A DNA stretch of 39,628 bases, taken from the NCBI GenBank assembly GCA_034431435.1, contig DAOUDG010000103.1, forward strand, positions 1 to 39,628, read 5' to 3'. The notes beneath the pieces were generated by a model, which searched no databases, was not told the origin of the DNA, and worked only from the letters and a program-made list of their open reading frames with translations. A program made the translations under genes and the position numbers. Position 1 is the first letter of the stretch, and every line of letters begins with the position of its first letter. Of the stretch, positions 16,722 through 24,939 are shown in pieces. This stretch comes from JAHCIE01 sp034431435 (GTDB lineage Bacteria; Chloroflexota; Anaerolineae; Epilineales; JAHCIE01).

Positions 16722-16943
16722 GTGCTCCCTGACTACGATCCCGATGAAGGCCCCCTCGAACAGGTCTTCTTCGAGGCCGACATTCGCCGCAAGCTACAGA
16801 TCGCCAAGGACGTGGCGTGGGCCATCGCTCGCCAGTCACCGGACGTACCGCCCCATCAAGCCGACGCCTACCAGCGCGGCTTCGAGAAGGCCATCGAGGT
16901 CCTGGGGCGCATGTTCCTCGGCCGTGAGGCGAACATCCAGTAG
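16722..16943 (+). CDS. Small soluble protein of unknown function
   Basis: 73 aa from the GTG at 16722. The longer open frame is not used, because the promoter at 16654-16682 lies inside it and AGGAGG stands 4 nt before this GTG. The product starts acidic (LPDYDPDEGPLEQVFFEADI). It continues as two probable amphipathic helices, RRKLQIAKDVAWAIARQS and QADAYQRGFEKAIEVLGRMF. There is no signal peptide, membrane span or cysteine. Size and composition suggest a helical-hairpin regulator or accessory protein, but I recognise no family. It is transcribed away from the cyclase gene, which shares the 197-base intergenic region, and converges on cinA. Confidence 0.65.
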   Translation: MLPDYDPDEGPLEQVFFEADIRRKLQIAKDVAWAIARQSPDVPPHQADAYQRGFEKAIEVLGRMFLGREANIQ

Positions 16944-16981
16944 TTAGAGGTCCGCAGGCAGTCGCGTCATCTCCTACCCGG

Positions 16982-18238
16982 CTACGGGGTATCTTCGGGG
17001 ATACCGAACACGTGGCGGCGGAGGAGGTCCAGGGCGTTATTGGTGGACCACGCAATGGTCAGGTCGGACAGGCCGCCGAAGCGGAGGGAGCGCGTCACGA
17101 CGCCATCCGGCGCCACCAGGGCGATGTAGGTGCGGCCGGGGCTTTCGCCGTAGGGATCGCGGGCGTCCAGATGGCTGATGACGGCCAGGCCCAGGTCTGT
17201 CTCGTTGAGACGGCGCACGTACTCCGCAGCGCGAATAGCCGTATCGGGGCTGACCAGTTCGGCCACGTCGCCCACGCCACCCACGCGCTGTAACACGTCG
17301 GCGGTCATGGCGACAATGCTTTCCTTGAGGACCGTGGCGTTCTGCTGGCCCGCCGCCGTCGCCAGGCGCTGGGCGATGCGGCCGCCGGTGTTGGTCTCCA
17401 CCAGGCCCAGGCTCAGGCCGCGCCCGGCCAGGGTTGTCGTGACCACACCTTCCAGGGTATCGCTGTCTGTGCCGAAGATGTAGGCAGCGAGGCGCGCCTG
17501 AATCTGCTGCGCCACGCTGTCGATGAGGGCCGTCGCCTCGGCCTCACTCGTCGCGCGGGCCGTGATGCGGATGTCAATCTGCCCGGCGTGGGCAGCCAGC
17601 CCGACCGTTGGGTTTGTCTGCTCCTCCAGGTCGCCGACGATCTGGTCCACCCGGCTCTCGGTGATACCGGCCACGCGGATGATGCGGCTGCGGATGGTGT
17701 CCGTCAGGCCGAGGCGCTCGCGTAGCAGGGGCACGACCGCGTGTTCCATCATGTGTTTTAGCTCGCGCGGCACACCCGGCAGGCAGATGATGTAGGCGGT
17801 CTTGCCGTTCTGCTCGACCGGCACGGCGAAGCACGGCGCGGTCCCGACCGGGTTGGGGATGGGAATGCTGCCCTCGGGGATGTAGGCCTGGCGGCGATTG
17901 TTGTCGGACATGGTGAAGCCGCGCCGCTTGAAGATCTCGGCGATGCTCGCCAACAGCTTCTCGTTGAGCACCAGCTTGCGCCCCGTCGCCAGGGCTACCG
18001 CCTCGCGGGTCTTGTCGTCCACCGTCGGGCCTAGCCCGCCCGACGTGATGACCACGTCCACGCGGGCAATGGCCTCCGACAGGGCGGCGGCGATGCGGGC
18101 CTCGTTGTCGCCGACAGTTGTCTTGCGGTACATGTTCAGCCCGTTGGCCGCGAGTTGCTGCGCCAGCCAGGCAGCGTTGGTGTCAATGATGTGCCCCAGC
18201 AGCAGCTCCGTCCCGATGGTCACGATCTCAGCGTCCAC
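16982..18238 (-). CDS. cinA: CinA-family protein (MoaB/MogA-like plus degenerate PncC-like domain)
   Basis: 418 aa, the normal CinA length. The N-terminal MoCF/MoaB-like domain is textbook: EIVTIGTELLLGHIIDTNAAWLAQ, VVITSGGLGPTVDDKTRE and PGVPRELKHMMEH. CinA proteins combine this ADP-ribose pyrophosphatase-like half with a C-terminal nicotinamide-nucleotide amidase (PncC) half. Here the C-terminal half keeps position and length, but the catalytic AESCTGG motif reads VETNTGG (about 280-286). The expected GGVVxY segment is also unrecognisable (KESIVAMTADVL). Amidase activity is therefore doubtful, and ADP-ribose pyrophosphatase activity may be the surviving function. Start GTG at 18238 has GAGGGGG upstream. 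It is transcribed divergently from the beta-hydroxyacid dehydrogenase gene. Confidence 0.9.
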   Translation of the reverse strand: MDAEIVTIGTELLLGHIIDTNAAWLAQQLAANGLNMYRKTTVGDNEARIAAALSEAIARVDVVITSGGLGPTVDDKTREAVALATGRKLVLNEKLLASIAEIFKRRGFTMSDNNRRQAYIPEGSIPIPNPVGTAPCFAVPVEQNGKTAYIICLPGVPRELKHMMEHAVVPLLRERLGLTDTIRSRIIRVAGITESRVDQIVGDLEEQTNPTVGLAAHAGQIDIRITARATSEAEATALIDSVAQQIQARLAAYIFGTDSDTLEGVVTTTLAGRGLSLGLVETNTGGRIAQRLATAAGQQNATVLKESIVAMTADVLQRVGGVGDVAELVSPDTAIRAAEYVRRLNETDLGLAVISHLDARDPYGESPGRTYIALVAPDGVVTRSLRFGGLSDLTIAWSTNNALDLLRRHVFGIPEDTP

Positions 18239-18285
18239 ACAGCCCCCTCACCAGAGATTCGAGATTAGCAAGTGGAGATTATAGC

Positions 18286-19182
18286 ATGGCGAACACCGAA
18301 CGTGTAGGGTTCATCGGCCTGGGCATCATGGGCGGACCGATGGCAGGTAACATCCTCAAGGCGGGTTTCCCCGTCACCGTCTGGAATCGGTCGCGCGAGA
18401 AGGCCATGCCCGTGCTTGACGCCGGCGCGACCCTCGGCGCATCGCCCCAGGACGTGGCCGAGAAGTCGGACATTATCATCACCATGGTGACCGCGTCGGA
18501 GGATGTGCGGAACGTCATCCTCGGCGGGCAGGGCGTCATCCACGGCGCGGCGCCCGGCAGCATTGTCGTAGACATGAGCACCATTTCGCCCAGGGTCACC
18601 CGCGAGATCGCGGACGCCCTGGCCGCCAGGGGCATCGAGATGCTGGACGCGCCTGTCAGTGGTGGCGACGTCGGGGCACGCAACGCCACGCTCTCGATCA
18701 TGGTCGGTGGCGACGCGGACAGCGTGGCGCGCGTGCAGCCCGTCTTTGCGGCGATGGGCAAGAAGATCACCCACATCGGCCCCCACGGAGCGGGGCAGAC
18801 GTGCAAGCTCGTCAATCAGATTCTGGTGGTGGGCAACAACCTGGCGATGGCCGAGGCGCTGGTGTTCGCCCAGCGCGCCGGCGTCGACGTGGCGAAGGTG
18901 GTCGAGGCAGTGGGCGGCGGCGCGGCCGGCTCGTGGCAGTTGAACAATCTCGGCCCCCGCATCTTGAAGCGCGACTTTGCGCCCGGCTTCACCATCCGCA
19001 ATCAGCAGAAGGACCTGCGCCTGGCCCTCGAAGCGGCCGACGATATGGGCCTGCCCCTGCTCAACACGGCCACCATCCACAACCTCTTTCGCGTCCTCGA
19101 GGCCGACGGCCTGGCCGACGAGGGTACCCAGGCCCTGGTCAAGGCGCTGGAAAAGCTCACCGGCGTCACCGTTGAGGCGTGA
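18286..19182 (+). CDS. NAD(P)-dependent beta-hydroxyacid dehydrogenase (GarR/3-HIBDH family)
   Basis: 298 aa, the family's usual length. The Rossmann motif is VGFIGLGIMGGPMAGNIL. The substrate-binding signature is MLDAPVSGGDVGARNATLSI, and the catalytic Lys is in GAGQTCKLVNQILVVGNN. The C-terminal cofactor/substrate segment is RDFAPGFTIRNQQKDLRLAL. These features match 2-hydroxy-3-oxopropionate (tartronate semialdehyde) reductase and 3-hydroxyisobutyrate dehydrogenase; the sequence alone does not separate the two. GGAG lies before the ATG. Glyoxylate metabolism would link it loosely to the hydroxyacid dehydrogenase at 1800-2786, but the two genes are far apart. Confidence 0.93.
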   Translation: MANTERVGFIGLGIMGGPMAGNILKAGFPVTVWNRSREKAMPVLDAGATLGASPQDVAEKSDIIITMVTASEDVRNVILGGQGVIHGAAPGSIVVDMSTISPRVTREIADALAARGIEMLDAPVSGGDVGARNATLSIMVGGDADSVARVQPVFAAMGKKITHIGPHGAGQTCKLVNQILVVGNNLAMAEALVFAQRAGVDVAKVVEAVGGGAAGSWQLNNLGPRILKRDFAPGFTIRNQQKDLRLALEAADDMGLPLLNTATIHNLFRVLEADGLADEGTQALVKALEKLTGVTVEA

Positions 19183-19205
19183 GGCGAGCGGGCGCAGCCG
19201 GGCGG

Positions 19206-19234
19206 TTGCACACTCCAAACACTTGTGCTACAAT
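19206..19234 (+). promoter_or_regulatory. Promoter of the mcrBC operon
   Basis: TTGCAC (19206-19211), a 17-bp spacer and TACAAT (19229-19234). The predicted start near 19241 leaves about a 30-base leader to the mcrB ATG. This argues against the in-frame GTG at 19250 as the start. Confidence 0.75.
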
Positions 19235-19270
19235 GGCGAACGGTGAACAGTGCGTGAAAGGCCGCCCGCC

Positions 19271-20890
19271 ATGCCCCTCTCCGCCCGCCTGACCGATGAT
19301 CAGATTCAGGCCCTGGTCGACGACTACTTCGACCAGGGCGCACACCTCAGCGGCTGGACGCTCCAGGCCCGCGAGCGGGTCGAGCGCGTGCGAAGCGGCT
19401 TCTTCAACACCGAGTTTCTGGACGCGGCGAGCGACGCCGCCCTGGTCGCCGCCCTGACCGCCTTCTATAAAGAAGTTGTCGCTATTCCACTGCGCTACCG
19501 CGCCGTGGAGCAGGCTCCCGGTCGCGTGCGCCAGGCGCTACTGCGTCTCCTCGACACCGACGCGGATCTGGCCGACCGGGTGGACCTCGTCCTCCAGTCG
19601 CGCTCGCCCCTCTATCAGGCCGGGCTGGGCAAGAGCTTCTACAGCCCCTTGTTCCAGGCCCTCGACCCGTCCCACAACCCGCTGTGGAACAACCGCACCG
19701 AGGCGGGCCTGCGCGCCCTGGGGATGCAGCGCTGGAAGGCGCCGGATACGCCCGGCGCCCGCTACATCGCCATCCAGTCGGCTTGCCTCGATCTGGCGGC
19801 GCTGCGCCCCGACCTGGACCTGTTCGAGGTCGACCATTTCATGGACTTCGTGGTACGCGGTCAGGGCGCGGATGCCCTGACCGACTGGTCGGGCGACCTG
19901 CCTTCCGACGGCCTGCCGCCGCCCCTGACCCTGGGCGAGGAACCCGCGCCCTACAGCCTGAGCAGCGATGTCGAGACCTTCGCGTGGCCCGGCGAGACCG
20001 ATGCGGCGGCCGAGTCCCCAGGCACGGTCAACGTCCGACTCGCCCTGCCCGAGGCCGCCGCTATCATCGGCTGGGACGAGACGCGACTGGCCGCGCTACG
20101 CGACCTGACCCTGGAGCGCGGCCAGGTAATTCTCCACGGCCCACCGGGTACGGGCAAGACCTACGTGGCGCGCACCCTGGCGCATCTTCTTGCCGGCGAG
20201 ATGGGTAGCGTGCACCTGGTCCAGTTCCACCCCGCCTACAGCTACGAGGAGTTCATCGAGGGTATTCGCCCCCAGGTGGGCGCTGGCGGCGACCTGGTGT
20301 ATACCGTTCAGCCAGGCCTGTTTCAGCGACTGTGCCAGGCCGCCGCCAGCCATCCAGAGCGCCGCCTGGTCCTGGTCATCGACGAGATCAACCGCGCCAA
20401 TTTGCCCCAGGTCTTCGGCGAACTGCTGTACGCTCTGGAGTATCGCGGCCAGCCCGTGAGCCTGCCCTACTCCGGCGGCCAGCTCAGCATACCCCACAAC
20501 CTGACCCTGCTCGGCACGATGAACACGGCCGACCGCGCCGTGGCTCTGCTCGACCACGCCCTGCGGCGGCGCTTCGCCTTTGTGCCCTTCACCCCCGACG
20601 TAGACCTGCTGCGCCGCTACCTGGCCGTCCAGGCTCCCGACACGGCCTGGGCAGCCGACTTCCTGGCTGCCCTGAACACTCGCCTGACCGATGATGGCGT
20701 CAGCTCCGACTTCCATATTGGTCATAGCTACTTCATGCGCCCCGGCCTCGATGCGGCGGCCGTCGCCCGCGCCTGGCAGTACTCGATTCGCCCCACCCTG
20801 GTCGAGCTGTTCTACACCCATCCCGAGCGCCTGGACGCCTACGACCGTCTGGCCGCCGAGTACCTCGGCGAGACGGCGAGGGTTCCGTGA
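19271..20890 (+). CDS. mcrB: McrB-type AAA+ GTPase of a type IV restriction system
   Basis: 539 aa. The C-terminal AAA+ domain has Walker A GPPGTGKT (about 290-297), Walker B LVLVIDEINRANLPQVFGEL (about 366-385), the McrB-specific MNTADRAVALLDHAL (417-431; canonical MNTADRS), and Arg fingers RRR near 432-434. McrB hydrolyses GTP and drives DNA translocation with McrC. The first roughly 260 residues should bind DNA. They do not look like the E. coli McrB N-terminal domain or an EVE/YTH module. Instead they are mostly helical, with a SFYSPLFQALDPSHNPLWNN segment and an acidic Pro-rich linker before the ATPase. ATG at 19271 was chosen with GAAAGG upstream. The stop overlaps mcrC as GTGA. Confidence 0.92.
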   Translation: MPLSARLTDDQIQALVDDYFDQGAHLSGWTLQARERVERVRSGFFNTEFLDAASDAALVAALTAFYKEVVAIPLRYRAVEQAPGRVRQALLRLLDTDADLADRVDLVLQSRSPLYQAGLGKSFYSPLFQALDPSHNPLWNNRTEAGLRALGMQRWKAPDTPGARYIAIQSACLDLAALRPDLDLFEVDHFMDFVVRGQGADALTDWSGDLPSDGLPPPLTLGEEPAPYSLSSDVETFAWPGETDAAAESPGTVNVRLALPEAAAIIGWDETRLAALRDLTLERGQVILHGPPGTGKTYVARTLAHLLAGEMGSVHLVQFHPAYSYEEFIEGIRPQVGAGGDLVYTVQPGLFQRLCQAAASHPERRLVLVIDEINRANLPQVFGELLYALEYRGQPVSLPYSGGQLSIPHNLTLLGTMNTADRAVALLDHALRRRFAFVPFTPDVDLLRRYLAVQAPDTAWAADFLAALNTRLTDDGVSSDFHIGHSYFMRPGLDAAAVARAWQYSIRPTLVELFYTHPERLDAYDRLAAEYLGETARVP

Positions 20891-22071
20891 GCGCGGTTCC
20901 GCAAGTGTGGCCTCATCCGCCCCTGGTTCTCCGCGAGGCCGAGCGCCTCGACGCGGCCCTGGACCAGGCCGAGGTCGCCGCCCTGCGCGCCTGTCCCCTG
21001 GTAGACGTTGCGCCCGCCTGGACGTCGGGCATCTATACCCTGACCGCCCGCTCGCTGGTCGGCCGCGCGGCCCTGCCGCGCCGCTGGCTGGCTATCCAGC
21101 CCAAGACGCCCGTTCCCAACCTCTTCGCCATGCTGGCTGCCACCGCTCGTCGGCCGCGCTGGGCCGACGCCCTGACCGGCCACGCCGCTGGTGACGACGT
21201 TCTGGCGGGGCTGGCCCGCCTGTACGCCGCCGCCCTGGCTGACTACCTGGCCGGTGGACCGCGCCGGATGCTTGTGGACATCGTCGAGGCCGCGTCGGTG
21301 GTGCGGGGCAAGCTGCTTCTAGCCCCGACACTGCGCCAGCCACCGGCCGCCCGCCACCGGGTGGTCACGCGACGGGGTGTCTGGAGCCTCGACACCCCTG
21401 CCCACCGCGTACTCAAGCAGGCGGCGCGCATCGCCATCGACCTCACCCCGGCCGATGCGGTCCGCCGTGGCCTCGACGTATCCCTTGCCTGGCTGGCCGA
21501 CGTCGCCGACGTGGGCGCCACCGAGGAAGCCTTCGACCGCCTGACCCTGTCTCGCCTGGATGCGCCCGCCCTACCCGCCCTGAATCTGGCGCGCTGGCTC
21601 GTCGCCGGCGTGACTCCCAGCCTGGACGTCGGCCGCCGCCCATTCCCGGCCTTCTGCCTCGACGTGGGCCGCCTGTTCGAGGCCTTCGTCGCGCACCTCG
21701 TCACCGACGGCCTGCCTGACGCCCGCGTGACGGCGCAGCGGGCCGCGCCGCTGGACCGCGACCGCCAGGTCTGGCTGCACCCCGACCTGGTGGTGGCCCG
21801 CGCCGGTCGGGCTGTCGTTGTCCTCGACACCAAGTACAAGCACGCCGCACCCGACTCCGCCGACCTGTACCAGCTGGCGACCTACTGCCAGGCCCTGGGC
21901 GTGCCCCACGGTGTCCTCGTCTATCCTGCGCCCATCGCCGCACCGCCCCTCGTGCTCCAGAGCGGCGTGACGCTCCACAGCCTGGCTCTCGACCTGGGCG
22001 TATCACCGACCGCCTTCCCCGCCACCTGCGCCGCCTTCGTGGCGAGCGTCGATAAGCTGGCTCAAGGATAG
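20887..22071 (+). CDS. mcrC: McrC-type nuclease subunit of a type IV restriction system
   Basis: 394 aa, starting at the GTG that overlaps the mcrB stop codon. The C-terminal PD-(D/E)xK nuclease core is visible: HPDLVVARAG (Asp near 300) followed by AVVVLDTKYKHA (Asp 314, Lys 316). The family-specific DTKYK and the downstream DLYQLATYCQAL are strong McrC markers. The middle contains RRMLVDIVEAASVVRGKLLLAPTLR, matching the conserved McrC RG-I-R segment that precedes the nuclease. McrC binds the McrB hexamer and cleaves modified, usually methylcytosine-containing, DNA. No methyltransferase or specificity gene is nearby, as expected for a type IV system. The M1 peptidase gene begins 6 bases after the stop and may be read through. 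Confidence 0.93.
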   Translation: MSAVPQVWPHPPLVLREAERLDAALDQAEVAALRACPLVDVAPAWTSGIYTLTARSLVGRAALPRRWLAIQPKTPVPNLFAMLAATARRPRWADALTGHAAGDDVLAGLARLYAAALADYLAGGPRRMLVDIVEAASVVRGKLLLAPTLRQPPAARHRVVTRRGVWSLDTPAHRVLKQAARIAIDLTPADAVRRGLDVSLAWLADVADVGATEEAFDRLTLSRLDAPALPALNLARWLVAGVTPSLDVGRRPFPAFCLDVGRLFEAFVAHLVTDGLPDARVTAQRAAPLDRDRQVWLHPDLVVARAGRAVVVLDTKYKHAAPDSADLYQLATYCQALGVPHGVLVYPAPIAAPPLVLQSGVTLHSLALDLGVSPTAFPATCAAFVASVDKLAQG

Positions 22072-22077
22072 ACGAGC

Positions 22078-23997
22078 TTGCGAGGCGTGCGCCGCCTGGC
22101 GATTGTCCTGCTCCTGGCGCTGGCGGCCTGTCGGGCGACGACCACCGACCACCAGCCACCGGCCACGGCACCAGCGTCGACTGGTCCCCCGACGGCAGGC
22201 GCGGTTTCTGGGGGAGCGACCGCCGCCGAGACGCCGCGCTCTGGCCCGGGCGACACTCCAACACTTACCCCATCTCCGGCCGCCACCCGACCGTCGACAG
22301 TTGTCGCCTCTCCCACTGCGGGAGGACAGGCTGAGGGTCTGAGCGCTCCTACCCCCGGCCCAAGGCCCTCACCCCAGCCTTCCCCCACAGGCATAGCCGG
22401 CCAGATTGTAGTCGCCCCTACAGTCGCCGGTGGCCGCTCTGCCGGCGACCCGAAGGCGCCCGAGCTGGGCAACACCGGCTACGACGTGGCCCACTATGAC
22501 CTGACGCTGCGCCTGGACCCGCCGACCCGACAGATCACGGGACGCGCGACCATCGAGGCGAAGGCAACCCTCGACCGCCTGGCGCAGATCAGCCTCGACT
22601 TTGCCGATGGCATGGCGATTGGGGGCGTCACAGTAGCAGGTCAGCGGGCGCCGTGGCAGTATCAGGACAACAAGCTGCTGGTGAGCCTGCCCCGACCCTA
22701 CGCCAGGGGCGAGGGATTCAGTGTGGCGGTCGACTACAGCGGGCCGATCCGCCCCATCCAGAGTCGTTACGTCAACTTCGCCGAGGTGGGGATGCAGGTG
22801 CGCGACGATGGCAGCCTGTTCGTGATGGGGGAGCCGGATGGGGCGCGCGCCTGGTTTCCAGCCAACGATACGCCGTTGGACAAGGCAACCTTCCGCTTCG
22901 ACATCACCGTACCCAGCCCGCTGGTGACATCGGTGACCGGCGCACTGCGCGAGACGCGCGCCACCGCTGATGGCGCACGCTCGGTGTGGGAGATGAGCGC
23001 GCCCATGGCGCCGTACCTGGCGAATATCATGGTCGCGCCCTACGACCTCATCGAGGGCCAATCGCCCCGAGGCGTCCCGCTCCGCCACTACGTGCCCAGC
23101 GGTCGAGGTGAGGAGCTGGCCCCGCTGCTGGCGACCAGCGGGCCAGCCCTCGATTGGCTGGCCGAGCGCCTGGGGCCGTATCCCTTCGCCCAGTTTGGCT
23201 ATACGGTCGTAGGTCTGCCAGGGGCATCCCTGGAGGGTCAGTCCAACGTCCTGCTGAGCGAGAAGATGCTCAACGAGACCACTGTCGTCCACGAACTGGT
23301 CCACCAGTGGTTCGGCAACTCGGTCAGTCTGGCGTCCTGGGCCGACATCTGGCGCAACGAGGGTCTCGCCACCTACCTGACACTGCTATGGGAGCGCCGC
23401 GACGGCGACGAGGCGGCCATCGAGCGCGCGCTCAACACCTGGGAGAAGGCGCTGGTCGAGCGACCCACCGACTACCCGCTGGGCGACCCGCCCGCCGAGA
23501 CGCTCTTCGCCGTCGACTCCTACATCAAGGGGGCGTGGTTGGCCCACATGCTGCGCCGCCGCGTGGGCGACGAGGCCTTCTACCGCGCGTTGCGAGCCTA
23601 CCTGGAGCGCTACCGAGGCGGGGCAGCGAGTCGCGCCGAGTTCGAAGCGGTATTCAGTGACGTGGCGGGGCAGGACATGCGGCCTCTGCTCGACTACTGG
23701 CTCGACCGCCGAGGTCTGCCCACGCTGGATGTGACGTGGACGACGCGGGCGCTGGACGGCCACACGCGGGTGGAAGCGCAGGTGTGTGGGGTGGACGGCC
23801 TGCCGTCGCCGAGCGCAGTCGAAGTGGTGGTCCAGGGGGAGGGGGTGACGCAGACGGCGCGGCTGCCACTACGCAGCGGCGAACGTATCCAGGTGGACGT
23901 ACCCTTCGCCGCGACGGGCATCGCCCTCGACCCGACCGAGCAGGTCCTGGCAAGGGAGACCGTTACCCAGACCGTGACCCTCGCGCCCTGCCCCTAA
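22078..23997 (+). CDS. M1-family metallopeptidase lipoprotein
   Basis: 639 aa. The N-terminus is a lipoprotein signal (LLLALAAC, Cys near 18), followed by about 100 residues of Pro/Thr/Ser-rich linker. The M1 N-terminal beta domain starts near residue 133 (GYDVAHYDLTLRLDPPTRQI). The zinc site is VVHELVHQWFGNS (H405, E406, H409), with the third ligand Glu in WRNEGLATYL (E428), i.e. HEXXH-X18-E. The aminopeptidase GAMEN motif is replaced by GASLEGQSN (382-390), as in many bacterial extracellular M1 relatives. It probably cleaves peptides outside the membrane. Start TTG at 22078 has AAGGA upstream; GTG at 22087 is an alternative. It follows mcrC by 6 bases, with no functional link evident. Confidence 0.9.
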   Translation: MRGVRRLAIVLLLALAACRATTTDHQPPATAPASTGPPTAGAVSGGATAAETPRSGPGDTPTLTPSPAATRPSTVVASPTAGGQAEGLSAPTPGPRPSPQPSPTGIAGQIVVAPTVAGGRSAGDPKAPELGNTGYDVAHYDLTLRLDPPTRQITGRATIEAKATLDRLAQISLDFADGMAIGGVTVAGQRAPWQYQDNKLLVSLPRPYARGEGFSVAVDYSGPIRPIQSRYVNFAEVGMQVRDDGSLFVMGEPDGARAWFPANDTPLDKATFRFDITVPSPLVTSVTGALRETRATADGARSVWEMSAPMAPYLANIMVAPYDLIEGQSPRGVPLRHYVPSGRGEELAPLLATSGPALDWLAERLGPYPFAQFGYTVVGLPGASLEGQSNVLLSEKMLNETTVVHELVHQWFGNSVSLASWADIWRNEGLATYLTLLWERRDGDEAAIERALNTWEKALVERPTDYPLGDPPAETLFAVDSYIKGAWLAHMLRRRVGDEAFYRALRAYLERYRGGAASRAEFEAVFSDVAGQDMRPLLDYWLDRRGLPTLDVTWTTRALDGHTRVEAQVCGVDGLPSPSAVEVVVQGEGVTQTARLPLRSGERIQVDVPFAATGIALDPTEQVLARETVTQTVTLAPCP

Positions 23998-24024
23998 CGC
24001 ATCGCAATGCACATGCTCCACGCA

Positions 24025-24939
24025 TCAATCCCCAATCCCTGATCCCCCCCGTCCCCGCATCACTAGATTAATCAGCTTGTACGCCAGTTTGGCGGCAATG
24101 AAGTCAGGGGCGTGCAGGCCGGGGATGGGAGCCAGCTCCACGATGTCGCAGCCGATGACCTCGGCGTTGGCCGCCACGACGCGCAGGATGTCCAGGGTCT
24201 GCGCCCAGGACAGGCCATTCGGCTCCGGCGTGCCCGTGGCGGGCATGGTCGATGGGTCGAGGCCATCCACGTCCAGCGTCAGATAGACTCGCTTGCCGCG
24301 CACGCGGTCGGCCAGGGCCACCAGATGCGCGCCGCCATCGGCGTGGATGTCATCGGCGAAGAAGACGGTCACGCGGTCAGGGTGAGCGGCGATGTAGTCG
24401 GCCTCCTCCTGGCAGATGGAGCGGATGCCCAGCTGGACGATGGGCGCGAACTCGGCCAAGCGGCGAGCCACGCAGGCATGGGACAACGGTGTGCCCTCGT
24501 ACTCGTCGCGCAGGTCGCTGTGGGCGTCAATCTGGACAACCACGAAGTCGCCCAGGGCGTGGCGCAGGCCACGGCCCACCCCTACCGAGACCGAGTGCTC
24601 GCCGCCCAGGGCGACCACCAGCTTGCCCGAGGCCGCCAGATCGGCCACGGCGGCCTCGATGGCGGCGATGGTTGCCCGGGGGCCGCTCAGCTCCGGCGCC
24701 AGCATGGGCATGGTATGGACACCATAGCTCAGGGCTGGCTCGCCGTCGAACTCGCGGTCGTAAAGCTCCACCTGGCTCGACGCACGCAAGAGAGCCGCCG
24801 GGCCGCGAGCTGTGCCGTGACCGTAGCTGACCGTGCCCTCGTAGGGCAGGGGTAGGATGACGACGCGGGCGTCCTCGAAGCGACTGTCCTCGGCGGGCAG
24901 GCCCAGGAAGTTCTCGGGCGGTCGGTAACTGTAGCTCAT
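24025..24939 (-). CDS. speB: Agmatinase (ureohydrolase)
   Basis: 304 aa. All manganese-site motifs of ureohydrolases are present: GGEHSVSVG (His 115), VVQIDAHSDLRDEYEG (Asp 138, His 140, Asp 142) and LTLDVDGLDPSTMPATGTPE (Asp 223, Asp 225). The last, with PATGTPEPNGLS, fits agmatinase rather than arginase. It converts agmatine to putrescine and urea. A Thermus-style aminopropylagmatine ureohydrolase is an alternative, but no spermidine synthase gene is present here. The ATG overlaps the stop of the DHS-like gene (ATGA). It is the last gene of the polyamine operon. The final residues (GSGIGD) and stop codon lie in heptanucleotide repeats, so the extreme C-terminus is probably repeat-derived. 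Confidence 0.93.
   Translation of the reverse strand: MSYSYRPPENFLGLPAEDSRFEDARVVILPLPYEGTVSYGHGTARGPAALLRASSQVELYDREFDGEPALSYGVHTMPMLAPELSGPRATIAAIEAAVADLAASGKLVVALGGEHSVSVGVGRGLRHALGDFVVVQIDAHSDLRDEYEGTPLSHACVARRLAEFAPIVQLGIRSICQEEADYIAAHPDRVTVFFADDIHADGGAHLVALADRVRGKRVYLTLDVDGLDPSTMPATGTPEPNGLSWAQTLDILRVVAANAEVIGCDIVELAPIPGLHAPDFIAAKLAYKLINLVMRGRGGSGIGD
24026..24046. repeat. Heptanucleotide repeats at the speB 3' end
   Basis: CAATCCC, CAATCCC and TGATCCC stand head to tail and overlap the agmatinase stop codon. They match the consensus YRATCYC seen at the 3' ends of uvsE and of the unknown gene at 32280. Confidence 0.65.

Noticed and set aside
15577..16947. 456-codon plus-strand frame opposite the cyclase gene
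   Set aside because: It is low in hydrophobic core residues and lacks motifs; the opposite strand encodes a complete HAMP-cyclase. Only its last 73 codons, in another frame, look real.
19250..19270. GTG at 19250 as the mcrB start
   Set aside because: It is only about 8 bases from the predicted transcription start and has no Shine-Dalgarno; the ATG at 19271 has GAAAGG upstream.
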